A stretch of DNA of 64,000 nt from the NCBI GenBank assembly GCA_903897925.1, contig CAIUDG010000100.1, positions 1 to 64,000 of the forward strand. Direction: 5' to 3'. This document shows positions 18,338 through 26,834 of the stretch, piece after piece. A program made the translations under genes and the position numbers. Positions within the stretch are counted from its first letter, which is position 1. Each line of letters starts with the position of its first letter. Under the pieces are notes generated by a model that was not told the origin of the DNA, made no database searches, and saw nothing but the letters and a program-made list of their open reading frames with translations. This DNA comes from an uncultured beta proteobacterium. GTDB taxonomy: Bacteria > Pseudomonadota > Gammaproteobacteria > Burkholderiales > Burkholderiaceae_C.

Positions 18338-18719
18338 ATAGGAATGTCTCCAGCCTATTCTTATTTGCACCCGCTTCGAGGCGGGTTGGGGCGACTATTC
18401 ACGGTGGCACTGACGGCATTCTGACAGCCCGCTCAAATATATACGCTGCAACCCGGCCGGCGCCGTGCAGGCCTACAAACAAGTACGGGATAACCCTAGG
18501 CCTATTTTTCCGAATACAAAGAAATACCGGATACTGGCCCCCCGCCTGCGGCCCCGGTGCCTGCGAGCCAGAAAGCGTCACGGAACTTACTTTCTAAGTA
18601 GTTACCTTAATACGGCCTTCGGCGTAAGCACTTGGTCAGCACCCGTCCACAGAATCGCGCCGTTGTGCTTCGTGCACATCAGTTATGGCCTATTCATCCA
18701 ACCAAAAAAGGAGACCTAC
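18338..18719. promoter_or_regulatory. divergent regulatory region between the MHS transporter and yjcH-actP
   Basis: This 382-nt gap has no gene-like reading frame. It contains a hairpin ACCCGC-TTCGAG-GCGGGT at 18369-18386 near the transporter start and an interrupted palindrome ACTTA-CTTTC-TAAGT at 18585-18599, a possible regulator site for yjcH-actP. A strong AAGGAG ribosome-binding site lies at 18708-18713, six bases before the yjcH ATG. In other proteobacteria acetate permease genes are controlled by a LuxR-type response regulator (CrbR/MxtR-ErdR type); whether this palindrome is such a site is unknown. No clear sigma-54 or sigma-70 consensus is seen. Confidence 0.4.
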
Positions 18720-19028
18720 ATGAGTGATCCAGTGGTCGACAAGATTCAAGCGAATCCTAAATACCAAGAATTGAAAAGCAAGCGGACTAGCTTCGGCGTG
18801 ATCCTCACCATCCTGATGCTGGTCGTGTATTACGGCTACATCGCGCTGATTGCCTTCAACAAACCGTTCCTGGCACAGCCTGTCGGCGCTGGTGTGACTT
18901 CGGTCGGTATCCCCATTGGCATGGGCGTGATCGTTTTCACCATTGCCATTACCGCTTACTACGTCAACCGCGCGAACAATGAGTTCGACACCCTGACCGC
19001 TGAAATCCTGAAGGAAGCATCCAAATGA
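18720..19028 (+). CDS. yjcH: DUF485 membrane protein YjcH
   Basis: This is a 102-residue inner-membrane protein of the DUF485 family, found almost always directly upstream of acetate permease genes. Two transmembrane helices are visible ([22 protein letters not shown] and a second around [20 protein letters not shown]), with the family N-terminus [20 protein letters not shown]. The ATG at 18720 has AAGGAG at ideal spacing. Its stop overlaps the actP start (ATGA), so the two proteins are made together. It probably assists or stabilises ActP; a direct function has not been fixed. Confidence 0.93.
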   Translation: MSDPVVDKIQANPKYQELKSKRTSFGVILTILMLVVYYGYIALIAFNKPFLAQPVGAGVTSVGIPIGMGVIVFTIAITAYYVNRANNEFDTLTAEILKEASK

Positions 19029-20839
19029 GCAAAACCAAAGCAAGTCTGTCCGCCCTGCTGATGCTGTTGGTCGCGGGCTCGGCCATGGCCGCCGGCGGCG
19101 ACCTGGGCCAGGTTGACAAGCAACCCACCAACTGGGTGGCGATCTCGATGTTTGCGGTGTTCGTCATTGGCACCCTGTTCATCACCAAGTGGGCTGCTGC
19201 CCGCACCAAGTCGGCTGCCGACTTCTACACTGGCGGCGGCGGCATCACCGGCTTCCAGAATGGCCTGGCGATTGCCGGCGACTACATGTCTGCCGCTTCC
19301 TTCCTGGGTATTTCCGCTGCCGTGATGGCCAGCGGTTATGACGGCCTGATCTACTCGATCGGCTTCCTGGTGGGCTGGCCGGTGCTGACCTTCCTGATGG
19401 CAGAGCGCCTGCGCAATCTCGGCAAGTTCACGTTTGCCGACGTGGCCGGCTACCGCTTCCAGCAAGGCCCGATCCGCGCCTTTGCCGCTTCCGGCACGCT
19501 GGTGGTGGTGGCGTTCTACCTGATCGCCCAGATGGTGGGTGCCGGTGCCCTGATCAAACTGCTGTTTGGTCTGGACTACTGGATGGCTGTGGTGATCGTC
19601 GGCGCGCTGATGATGGTTTACGTGCTGTTCGGCGGCATGACTGCAACCACCTGGGTGCAGATCATCAAGGCCTGCATGCTGCTGGCCGGTGTCACTTTCA
19701 TGGCCTTCATGGTCATGGCCCAGTTCGGTTTTAGCCCGGAAGCACTGTTCGCCAAGGGCGTCGCCGTGAAGGCCCTGATCGCCAGCAACGCCAAGGACGC
19801 TGCGGTGGCCGCTGCCATGGCCGCCTCTGCTGCTGCCTCGACCCCGGAACTGGCGGCTTCTGCTGCCGCTGCACTGAGCAAGGCCAACGCCATCAACCCA
19901 GACAAAATCGGTCTGTCGGTGATGGCACCTGGTGGCTTCGTGAAAGACCCGATCTCCGCCATTTCCTTCGGTATGGCCCTGATGTTCGGTACCGCTGGTC
20001 TGCCGCACATCCTGATGCGCTTCTTCACCGTGCCGGATGCCAAACAAGCACGTAAATCGGTGCTGTGGGCAACCACCTGGATCGGCTACTTCTATGTGCT
20101 GATCTTCATCATCGGCTTTGGCGCGATCACCCTGGTCATGACCAACCCCGAATATGCCAACGTCGCAACCGGCGTGATCAAGGGCGGTGGCGGTTCTGCC
20201 AATATGGCTGCGGTGCTGGTAGCCAAGGCTGTTGGTGGCAACGTGTTCTTCGGCTTCATCTCTGCCGTGGCATTCGCAACCATTCTGGCGGTGGTGGCAG
20301 GTCTGACACTGTCGGGCGCATCCGCTGTGTCGCACGACATCTACGCAACCCTGATCAAGAAGGGCAATGCCGACAGCGCTTCCGAACTGCGTGTATCCCG
20401 CATCACCACCGTGATCCTGGGCATCATTGCCGTGGTTCTGGGTATTGTGTTCGAGAAGCAGAACATTGCCTTCATGGTGTCGCTGGCCTTCGCCATCGCC
20501 GCATCGGCCAACTTCCCGGTGTTGTTCATGTCGGTGCTGTGGAAAGACTGCACGACCAAGGGTGCCGTTATCGGTGGCTTCCTGGGTCTGATCTCCTCCG
20601 TCGGCCTGACCATCGTGTCGCCATCCGTGTGGGAAGCCACGCTGGGCTACCCCAAGGGCTCGGCACTGTTCCCCTATACCTCGCCAGCCCTGTTCTCCAT
20701 GACCATCGGCTTCGTCGGTATCTGGCTGTTCTCCATGCTGGACCGCAGTGCTGATGCGGCCAAAGAACGCGCCGCCTTCCCGGCACAACAAGTGCGTTCG
20801 GAAACCGGTCTGGGCGCGTCTGGCGCATCGGGTCACTAA
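19025..20839 (+). CDS. actP: cation/acetate symporter ActP
   Basis: The 604-residue protein is a sodium:solute symporter (SSS family) for acetate and other short carboxylates such as glycolate. It has a cleavable N-terminal signal ([15 protein letters not shown]), then thirteen or so helices with family motifs [27 protein letters not shown] and [20 protein letters not shown]. Between SPEALFAKG and [10 protein letters not shown] an Ala-rich insertion (about residues 246-290) lengthens a loop compared with E. coli ActP (549 residues). It is coupled to yjcH and followed by a strong terminator. Together with acyl-CoA dehydrogenase, thiolase and AceK encoded nearby it fits acetate use. Confidence 0.95.
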   Translation: MSKTKASLSALLMLLVAGSAMAAGGDLGQVDKQPTNWVAISMFAVFVIGTLFITKWAAARTKSAADFYTGGGGITGFQNGLAIAGDYMSAASFLGISAAVMASGYDGLIYSIGFLVGWPVLTFLMAERLRNLGKFTFADVAGYRFQQGPIRAFAASGTLVVVAFYLIAQMVGAGALIKLLFGLDYWMAVVIVGALMMVYVLFGGMTATTWVQIIKACMLLAGVTFMAFMVMAQFGFSPEALFAKGVAVKALIASNAKDAAVAAAMAASAAASTPELAASAAAALSKANAINPDKIGLSVMAPGGFVKDPISAISFGMALMFGTAGLPHILMRFFTVPDAKQARKSVLWATTWIGYFYVLIFIIGFGAITLVMTNPEYANVATGVIKGGGGSANMAAVLVAKAVGGNVFFGFISAVAFATILAVVAGLTLSGASAVSHDIYATLIKKGNADSASELRVSRITTVILGIIAVVLGIVFEKQNIAFMVSLAFAIAASANFPVLFMSVLWKDCTTKGAVIGGFLGLISSVGLTIVSPSVWEATLGYPKGSALFPYTSPALFSMTIGFVGIWLFSMLDRSADAAKERAAFPAQQVRSETGLGASGASGH

Positions 20840-20850
20840 AACGAAAGTTC

Positions 20851-20912
20851 CAGCGCACCGGGTGTGCGCTGACCTGCCAACCGGGCTGCCGAAAGGTCGC
20901 CCGGTTTTTTTA
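20851..20912 (+). terminator. Rho-independent terminator after actP
   Basis: AACCGGGC (20879-20886) pairs with GCCCGGTT (20899-20906) across a 12-nt loop and runs into TTTTTTT, an intrinsic terminator. A second hairpin, AGCGCAC-CGGGT-GTGCGCT (about 20852-20870), precedes it. Confidence 0.9.
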
Positions 20913-21007
20913 TGTCCGTGAATTGTTCAGAACGGCCTTGCGCAAAAGGCCTTAAAAGCAAGCTGTTGCAACATGCACGACTCCTCTAACCTTGAAAGGA
21001 ACCAAGC

Positions 21008-21487
21008 ATGAAACACCCCTTGCACCAAGACCACATCGACGCCCAAGTCAATGCGCAAATCAAAGCCCTGAACCACATTCTTGAGTTGGAGCTCGCCGGC
21101 GTTGTCAAATACACGCACTACGCCCTGATGGTATTTGGCTACCATCGGCTTCCCATCGTCTCCTGGTTCAAGGCCAACGCCGAGGAAGGCCTGGAGCACG
21201 CCCACAAGGCGGGCGAGCTGGTGACCCGCTTGGGCGGGCACCCGTCCCTCAAAATTGGCGAATTGCTGGAAACCGCCAAGCACGACATCGGCGCCATTCT
21301 GCGCGAAAGCCTGGCGCACGAGCGCGCCACCCTGATGGCCTACTATGCGCTGATGAAACAGTCCGAAGGCAATTCGGTGCTGCTGGAAGAGCATGCGCGC
21401 GCCATGATTCTGGCGGAAGAGTTGCACCTTGACGCTGTCAACAAAATGCTGCGCAACCCGGGCGAAATCGCCCCATTTACCGCATAA
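21008..21487 (+). CDS. bacterioferritin-like ferritin-fold protein
   Basis: This 159-residue four-helix protein resembles bacterioferritin. The diiron ligand pattern can be traced: Glu in ELELAG (helix A), E-x-x-H in LEHAHKA (helix B), Glu in ESLAHERA (helix C) and E-x-x-H in AEELHLDA (helix D). The residue matching the haem-binding Met52 of E. coli Bfr appears to be His, so a haem-bridged dimer of the classical kind is doubtful. Probable role: iron oxidation and storage or peroxide protection in the cytoplasm. It has its own AAAGGAACC ribosome-binding site and follows the actP terminator. Annotation as a Dps-like protein is less likely. Confidence 0.8.
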   Translation: MKHPLHQDHIDAQVNAQIKALNHILELELAGVVKYTHYALMVFGYHRLPIVSWFKANAEEGLEHAHKAGELVTRLGGHPSLKIGELLETAKHDIGAILRESLAHERATLMAYYALMKQSEGNSVLLEEHARAMILAEELHLDAVNKMLRNPGEIAPFTA

Positions 21488-21510
21488 GCGGCAGCTGCGG
21501 GGCAGCGCCG

Positions 21511-21528
21511 CCCCCGGGCCCCCGGGGG
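21511..21528. terminator. GC-rich hairpin between convergent genes
   Basis: CCCCCGGG-CC-CCCGGGGG forms a perfect 8-bp stem in the 51-nt gap between the ferritin-like gene and the LysE gene. There is no T-tract, so it would pause rather than terminate on its own. Confidence 0.4.
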
Positions 21529-21538
21529 GTTAGGAGTC

Positions 21539-22168
21539 CTAGCTGCGCAGCCCCGCCATCAGGGCAGCAAAGCCCATGAAGGCGCCCCCGGTCACGCGGT
21601 TGAAGCCGCGCCGCACCTGGGGGCGCTGCAGGTAATGCGACAGGCTGTGGCCGCTCAGCGCATACACCAGGTACCAGCCCACTTCAATCACCGAAAAAGT
21701 CGCCAGCAAAATGCCAAACTGCGGCAGCTCAGGCTGGCTGGGATGGATGAACTGCGGAAAGAATGCCGCCGCAAACAAAATAGCCTTCGGATTGCTGGCC
21801 GCCACCAGTGCGCCCTGCCGGTACAAGGCCCAGACACTGTCACCTGCGCGCGACGACCGCACCTGCCGGTCTGGCGCATCGTCCACCGGTGCGCGCCAGC
21901 AGCTCCAGCCCAGATAAGCCAGGTAGGCAGCACCGAGCAGGCGCAAGGTGTCAAACACGGTGGGAAAAGCCAGCAGCAAGGCGCCCAGCCCGGCCGCAGA
22001 AAGGCTCATCATCAGCAACAGCGAGCTCATGCAACCGGCCATGCTGCCCAGGGCCATGCGAAAGCCGCTGCGCGCGCTGGTGCGCATGACCAGCAACATA
22101 TTCGGCCCGGGGGTGGCCGAGACCACAAACGTCATCCCGACAAATAGCCACCAAGTGTGCGGTTCCAT
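21539..22168 (-). CDS. LysE/RhtB family amino-acid exporter
   Basis: This 209-residue inner-membrane protein has six hydrophobic helices and the family signature SATPGPNMLLVMRTSARSGF (residues 17-36), followed by LLGAAYLAYLGWSCWRAP. LysE/RhtB proteins export amino acids such as lysine, homoserine or threonine, driven by the proton gradient; the substrate of this member is unknown. It starts 6 nt after the exonuclease stop on the same strand, so it may be transcribed with the upstream CBS-DUF294 and exonuclease genes. Confidence 0.87.
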   Translation of the reverse strand: MEPHTWWLFVGMTFVVSATPGPNMLLVMRTSARSGFRMALGSMAGCMSSLLLMMSLSAAGLGALLLAFPTVFDTLRLLGAAYLAYLGWSCWRAPVDDAPDRQVRSSRAGDSVWALYRQGALVAASNPKAILFAAAFFPQFIHPSQPELPQFGILLATFSVIEVGWYLVYALSGHSLSHYLQRPQVRRGFNRVTGGAFMGFAALMAGLRS

Positions 22169-22174
22169 AAGGCC

Positions 22175-22834
22175 TTATTTTGAATTCAGCTGCCGCAGCT
22201 TAACAAATGCCAGGGCCGCCATCACTGCGTCGTTGATCGCGTCGTGGGCGTCGCGTAGCGGCAGCTGCAGGGTGCGCATCATGGTGCTGAAGCGCAAATC
22301 GATCGGTGCGTAGCTCGGCACTTGCTGCGCGCCCATCTGGCGATAGCGGTAGTCGTAGTACATGCCCGAGACTTCAATCTTGGGCTGTGGCAGCCCCTGG
22401 CCTAGCATTGGCCACATCACCCGGTTCAGCATGGCAACGTCAAATTCCAAGTAATAACCGACCAGCGGCCGGCTGCCAATGAAACGCAGCAACTGTTTCA
22501 GGGCCTCCTCCGCCGGCAGGCCCTGGGCCACGTCTCGCTCGCGCAGACGGTGGATCTTCACGCTCTCGGCGGACACTTTGCGCGTCGGCTTGACCAGCAG
22601 CTCCAGGCGTTCGCTGGTCAGGATGCGGTTGCCGACGATGCGCACCGCGCCAATCGAAATGATTTCGTCGTTGCGCACGCTCAAACCAGTGGTCTCGCAA
22701 TCGAGCGAAACCCATTCATTCGGCGGCGCCGGGTCAAACATGAACCGGAATTCGGGATCGGCCAGGTGGTAGAGCAGCCATTCGCGCTTCAGTGCCGCCC
22801 ACCAGCCCAGCGGAGTCAGTGGCGGCGTGGTCAT
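22175..22834 (-). CDS. DnaQ-like 3'-5' exonuclease
   Basis: The 219-residue protein carries the full DEDDh exonuclease set: D45 and E47 in VSLDCETTGL, D132 in LEFDVAMLNR, and H197/D202 in RDAHDAINDAVMAA. This is the proofreading-type fold of DNA polymerase III epsilon, but the protein lacks the epsilon C-terminal polymerase-binding region, so it is probably a separate DNase/RNase. The start overlaps the stop of the CBS-DUF294 gene (ATGA). The same exonuclease/CBS-DUF294 pair sits beside actP-yjcH in Pseudomonas aeruginosa (PA3232-PA3235, from memory), so the association is old; its purpose is unclear. Confidence 0.88.
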   Translation of the reverse strand: MTTPPLTPLGWWAALKREWLLYHLADPEFRFMFDPAPPNEWVSLDCETTGLSVRNDEIISIGAVRIVGNRILTSERLELLVKPTRKVSAESVKIHRLRERDVAQGLPAEEALKQLLRFIGSRPLVGYYLEFDVAMLNRVMWPMLGQGLPQPKIEVSGMYYDYRYRQMGAQQVPSYAPIDLRFSTMMRTLQLPLRDAHDAINDAVMAALAFVKLRQLNSK

Positions 22835-24660
22835 GCGAGCGAGTCCAGGTGAAAGCGTTGGTGCAACAGAACCTTGAAGCGCTTCACCACGCCCAGGGTG
22901 TCTTTCAGCAAATCGCGGTCCAGGCTGCTCAGACGTGCCACGTCGATGGCGGCGATCACCGGCTTGCCGGTGTCCAGCTCGGCCAGGCCGGCCTTCAGCT
23001 TCAGGCCCATGAAAAAGTGCAGGCTGTCGGTCAGGTCGGCGCCCAGGGCGGCGGTGATGGCGCCCGCCGCCACCAGCGCGGTGATGCGTTCGGCCGTGCC
23101 GGTTTCGCTGATGCGCTGCGCCAGCGCCAGGCTGCGCACGCCGTGCACCAGAGGAAACACGCCTTCTTTTTTCAGATTGAGGTAACCCTTGCCATCGCCC
23201 AGACCGAGCAAGCGGTTCCACCAGCCGTGGCCACTGCCAAAGGCATCAATCGCCGCGGCAAAGCGGCCCATCATGGCGTCGTTGTTCAGGGCCAGGGAGC
23301 GCAGACCCACTTGCACGTCCAGCAACAAGCGCGCATCACCGCAGACCGCGTGGGCGTCCATAAAAATCGCCAACTTCATCAGGGCGTCGGCATCCGGCAT
23401 CAGCAGCCACTGGCGCGCGCGCTGACCAAAGGCGGTGGTGCTGTCGCGCCATTCCGGGTTGCTGACCATGATGTGGCCCTGGCACTCGGGATAGCCAAAA
23501 CTGCTCAAGGCGGCCGAGAAACGCGCGCAGATATCGGCCAAGTCTTCTGGCGGCGTATAGCCATCGCGCAGCACCAGGCCATTGTCCTGGTCAGTTTTCA
23601 GCAGTTGCTCGCCGCGGCCCTCGCTGCCCATCACGAACAGGCAGCTGTTGCGCACCAGTTCGGGCGGCGCCAACAGGTGCCAGGCGCGTTCGAACAGCCG
23701 GGCATTGAGTTGCTGCACAATCTTGGCAATCAGGTTGACGCGCGAACCGCTGCGGTAAAGCATGGAAATCATGCGCGTGATCTGGGCTGCGGCCTGGCTC
23801 AGACCGGCCAAATCGGTCGCCTCTTCGATTTTTTCCGTGATCAGGTGCGACTGGTTGGACAGAAAGCTGAACAGGTCCAGCGCTTCCAGAATGCCGACGA
23901 TTTGGTGCGCGTCGTTGACCACCACCAACCGGTGCACGCGCGCGCGCAGCATTACCGCCATGGCGTCGCCCAGTTGGTCCGACGCCTTGACTTCCACCAA
24001 GGAAAAGTTGGACAACTCGCCGACCGCCAGTTGGTCCAGCGGGCGCCCGTCGAGTACCGCGTGCTGCACCGTGGTGGCGGTAAAAATACCCAGCCGCTCG
24101 GGCTGCTGGCGCTGGTCACGCACCAGCACATTGGAGACACGGCGTTCCTGGAACAGCTTGACCACGCTCAGGATGTCGTCGTCGTAGTTAACGTAGTGGG
24201 CGGCGCGCAGATAGGCTTCGTCGACGCGCGACATGGTCAGCGACTGCAGCTCGTGCTGGCTCTTGCGTTCGGACAGTGCACTGAGCTTGTTGCTGAGGTC
24301 AGAAAACAGCAGCGCGCCAAAGGTGGCGTTGGACGCAATCAAGTCACTCACTGCCTGCTTGGCCAGCTGGTAGGCGACCACCTCCTCGGCCGCGACAAAG
24401 CGGCTGCTGACCTTGCCGGCGACCAGCCCGCGCCCGTCGAAACAATCGTCCGGCCCGTAGGTGGTAATGATTTCAGAGTCTTCGATCTGATTCACATAGC
24501 CCTTGATGATGACAAACAGGTGGCTCGGCGCAATGCCGACGTCGAGGATGGCTTCGCCTTCCGGGAAATAGCCGACATCGACACTGTCGCGCACCAGGCG
24601 CTGTTCTTGCGGTGTCAGGCAATCAAAGGGCGAGGCGTTGAAATTGAAAGCGCTAGGCAT
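22831..24660 (-). CDS. cyclic-nucleotide-binding / CBS / DUF294 nucleotidyltransferase-like protein
   Basis: This is a 609-residue multidomain protein. A cNMP-binding domain (about 12-130) comes first (PEGEAILDVGIAPSHLFVIIKG, with a degenerate phosphate-binding cassette around GPDDCFDGRGLVAG). A CBS pair (about 145-270) and a DUF294 nucleotidyltransferase-like domain follow, with GSEGRGEQ (345-352) and DQD (357-359). A helical DUF294 C-terminal domain (about 450-600) ends the protein. Such proteins resemble GlnD-type uridylyltransferases fused to ligand sensors, so modification of a target protein in response to a nucleotide is plausible but unproven. The start at ATG 24660 gives MPSAFNFNASPFDCLTPQEQ. 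It is coupled to the exonuclease gene downstream. Confidence 0.87.
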   Translation of the reverse strand: MPSAFNFNASPFDCLTPQEQRLVRDSVDVGYFPEGEAILDVGIAPSHLFVIIKGYVNQIEDSEIITTYGPDDCFDGRGLVAGKVSSRFVAAEEVVAYQLAKQAVSDLIASNATFGALLFSDLSNKLSALSERKSQHELQSLTMSRVDEAYLRAAHYVNYDDDILSVVKLFQERRVSNVLVRDQRQQPERLGIFTATTVQHAVLDGRPLDQLAVGELSNFSLVEVKASDQLGDAMAVMLRARVHRLVVVNDAHQIVGILEALDLFSFLSNQSHLITEKIEEATDLAGLSQAAAQITRMISMLYRSGSRVNLIAKIVQQLNARLFERAWHLLAPPELVRNSCLFVMGSEGRGEQLLKTDQDNGLVLRDGYTPPEDLADICARFSAALSSFGYPECQGHIMVSNPEWRDSTTAFGQRARQWLLMPDADALMKLAIFMDAHAVCGDARLLLDVQVGLRSLALNNDAMMGRFAAAIDAFGSGHGWWNRLLGLGDGKGYLNLKKEGVFPLVHGVRSLALAQRISETGTAERITALVAAGAITAALGADLTDSLHFFMGLKLKAGLAELDTGKPVIAAIDVARLSSLDRDLLKDTLGVVKRFKVLLHQRFHLDSLA

Positions 24661-24685
24661 GCTGCGGTCCGGTGTGGGTCGTGAA

Positions 24686-25330
24686 TCAGGGTTTGCGCGC
24701 TGGCAGGGCCGACGGCAGGGTCTGCACGCTGTCCCAGTCCGGGCCATCGAACCAGGGCTTGCCCTCCAGGTACTGGCGCAGCATCGGCAAGCCATCCAGG
24801 CCCCAAAAGGTTTTGCCATCGACGACAAACGCCGGTACGCCAAACACGCCACGCGCAATCGCCTCGTCGCCCAGCGCCTTGAGTTCGTCCTTGCGTGCCG
24901 CGTCGTTCGGGTCGCGGCGCGGCAGCAGGTGTTTGGTGACCGCCTCCAGACGCGCCGCATCGGCCGCATCAGCGCCGCCTACCCAAACGTGGCGGAACAG
25001 GGTTTCGCAGACATAGCGGCTCGGCAGGCCCTGCACTTCGCTGGCCAGCGCCAGGCGCAGCAGCGCCAGCGGATTGAAGGGATGGGTCGCCGGCATCTGC
25101 AGAGCAATGCCGTGCTGCTGCGCCAGCCACAGCACGTGGCGGTAGGTCCAGTCGCGCTTGGCCGGAATTTCGGCCGGGCCCAGCTGGCCATGGTGCTTGA
25201 GCAGTCCGCCCAGAAACACCGGCTTGTAGTTCACCGAATAACTCAGGCCGATCAGGGCCTTGGGCAATTCCTCGAACGCCAAATAGGCGTAGGGCGAAAT
25301 AAAGTCCAGATAAAAATCGATTTGTTTCAT
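24686..25330 (-). CDS. 2-hydroxychromene-2-carboxylate isomerase / DsbA-family oxidoreductase
   Basis: The 214-residue protein begins MKQIDFYLDFISPYAYLAFE, the signature of the HCCA isomerase branch of the DsbA/kappa-GST thioredoxin fold. In aromatic degraders it isomerises a naphthalene intermediate with glutathione; many chromosomal homologues have unknown substrates. The Ser of ISPYAY occupies the catalytic position, and GVFGVPAFVVDGKTFWGLD is the typical C-terminal cis-Pro block. The start overlaps the YbaK-DUF1289 stop (ATGA at 25327-25330). No other aromatic-ring genes lie nearby, so a general glutathione-dependent role is as likely. Confidence 0.85.
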   Translation of the reverse strand: MKQIDFYLDFISPYAYLAFEELPKALIGLSYSVNYKPVFLGGLLKHHGQLGPAEIPAKRDWTYRHVLWLAQQHGIALQMPATHPFNPLALLRLALASEVQGLPSRYVCETLFRHVWVGGADAADAARLEAVTKHLLPRRDPNDAARKDELKALGDEAIARGVFGVPAFVVDGKTFWGLDGLPMLRQYLEGKPWFDGPDWDSVQTLPSALPARKP

Positions 25331-26064
25331 GCCAGATTTCCTTGTAATCGCTGGGCAATGTTGTCCCACACCAGCAGTTTGTCTGCATCGTCTGACGCGG
25401 CCCAGCCGGCGATTTGCGCCACTGTGCGCAAACAGCCCAGGCACAGCCCGTGCTGCGCATCCATGCGACAGACACCCACACAGGGTGACATAAAACTCTT
25501 GCCGGCAGCTTGCACCGAGGCGGTGCGATCCGACAACAGTTTGCGCGCGGCGGCCGGCATCTCCGGCAGCGGCGCCTGCACCACATCCGACTCCATGACC
25601 TGCACCATGCGCACCAGGTCCTGCGGCTCCAATGCAAACACCGCGTGCGGATGACCGGCAGCGGCCCAGATGGTTTCAAAGCGAAACAGGTCTTCGTCAA
25701 TCAGCGTCACACCGGGCTGGGCATGCGCAATCGGCGCTACACCGCCAATAGAAAAGCCGCTGCGTTCCTTGACAAAGGCGGCGTCGGCGCGCCCGACGGC
25801 GCCGACCTGTTCCTCAACCTTGCGCTGATCGACGCGCCGGTCCCCGGAAGTCACCACCAGCACGGCGGCATCGTCCGACAGACGGCGAAACACAATGCTC
25901 TTGGCAATCTGCCCGAGCTGCACACCCAGGGCGTCTGCCGCCTGCTGGGCGGTGCGCGCGGCCTGGTCCAGCATCTGTGGAACATGCGGATGGCGCTGGT
26001 CCTGCAAGGCCTGCAGCACGCGCTGCACGCCAGCCGGCAGGGAATTGATATCAGTAGGGTTCAT
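25327..26064 (-). CDS. YbaK/EbsC-type aminoacyl-tRNA deacylase fused to DUF1289
   Basis: The protein has 245 residues. Positions about 10-165 are a YbaK/ProX-like editing domain (QLGQIAKSIVFRR, VVTSGDRRVD, FSIGGVAPIAHA with the conserved G-x-P), which hydrolyses mischarged tRNA such as Cys-tRNA-Pro. Residues about 190-240 are a DUF1289 module: SPCVGVCRMDAQHGLCLGC with its four cysteines, then TVAQIAGWAASDD. DUF1289 usually occurs alone as a small protein, so this is a fusion. The Cys set suggests a metal or Fe-S site. It is coupled to the HCCA isomerase gene by a 4-bp overlap. Confidence 0.85.
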   Translation of the reverse strand: MNPTDINSLPAGVQRVLQALQDQRHPHVPQMLDQAARTAQQAADALGVQLGQIAKSIVFRRLSDDAAVLVVTSGDRRVDQRKVEEQVGAVGRADAAFVKERSGFSIGGVAPIAHAQPGVTLIDEDLFRFETIWAAAGHPHAVFALEPQDLVRMVQVMESDVVQAPLPEMPAAARKLLSDRTASVQAAGKSFMSPCVGVCRMDAQHGLCLGCLRTVAQIAGWAASDDADKLLVWDNIAQRLQGNLA

Positions 26065-26180
26065 GAAGTACTTGTCGCCGTTTCAAAGAGGGGGCATGGG
26101 CCTGTGCTTTCACTGTGCTGCGGTTGCACTGGCCCGGACCCTGCATTCTGCCCAGTATTGCGCCAACCCAGGCCGCGCCA
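26065..26180. other. 116-nt gap
   Basis: This gap separates the HAD phosphatase stop from the YbaK-DUF1289 start, both on the minus strand. I see no terminator with a T-tract, no clear promoter and no repeat. Confidence 0.5.
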
Positions 26181-26834
26181 CTAATGGCGCAGCAAATCCG
26201 GCAAGTGCGCCATGTCGTCAAACACGCAGTGCGCACCCGCATCCAGAAAGGCCTGCCCATCGCCGCTGGGCACATAGGCAAACACGGTGGCACCGGCGGC
26301 CAAGCCGGCGGCCAGGCCTGTCAGGGTGTCTTCCACTACGGCACAGTCGCTGGCCGGCACCTGCAAGGCTGCTGCCGCTGCCAGGTACACGTCCGGATGG
26401 GGTTTGGAACGCGGCATCTCATGGCCGCTGAAAATGCGTCCGGCAAAGTAGTCGAGCAAACCGACCTGGGCCAGTACCAACTCGACTTTGTGCCGGTCCG
26501 CGCCGGAAGCACAGGCGATGCGCTGTTGCATCGCCAGATGCAGGTAATGCACCGCCTGGTGCGCATGGCGGATCGCCTGTACGCCGTTTTGCAACGCCTG
26601 GTTGCGCCGCTGCCGAAAAGCCGCCATCCAGTCGGCGCTGAGGGCTTTGCCGGTGGCCTGCTCAATGCGGACCCGTTCGTCCAGCACCGCTTTGCCCAGA
26701 AATATCTCCATGCACTCCTGCAGACCGAGCTGCCAGCCCTGCTCTGCCAGCATGTCACGCAACACACCGTTGGTAATGGTTTCGGAGTCCACCAGCACGC
26801 CGTCGCAATCAAACAGCACCGCGGCAAACCTCAC
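26181..26834 (-). CDS. HAD-IA family phosphatase (phosphoglycolate phosphatase / beta-phosphoglucomutase-like)
   Basis: The 217-residue protein has HAD motif I FDCDGVLVDSE (nucleophile D9, acid D11), motif III Lys in RSKPHPDVY, and motif IV VVEDTLTGLAAG. The helical cap between motifs I and II is the subclass IA type. Such enzymes remove phosphate from small sugar phosphates; the closest annotated relatives are usually called 6-phosphogluconate or phosphoglycolate phosphatases. The exact substrate is not visible. The start overlaps the YchJ stop (ATGA at 26831-26834), placing it in a coupled run rhodanese-ychJ-HAD. Confidence 0.85.
   Translation of the reverse strand: MRFAAVLFDCDGVLVDSETITNGVLRDMLAEQGWQLGLQECMEIFLGKAVLDERVRIEQATGKALSADWMAAFRQRRNQALQNGVQAIRHAHQAVHYLHLAMQQRIACASGADRHKVELVLAQVGLLDYFAGRIFSGHEMPRSKPHPDVYLAAAAALQVPASDCAVVEDTLTGLAAGLAAGATVFAYVPSGDGQAFLDAGAHCVFDDMAHLPDLLRH

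Noticed and set aside
18400..18425. sigma-54 promoter (TGGCAC...) upstream of yjcH
   Set aside because: TGGCAC is present but the -12 TTGC element is missing at the right spacing.
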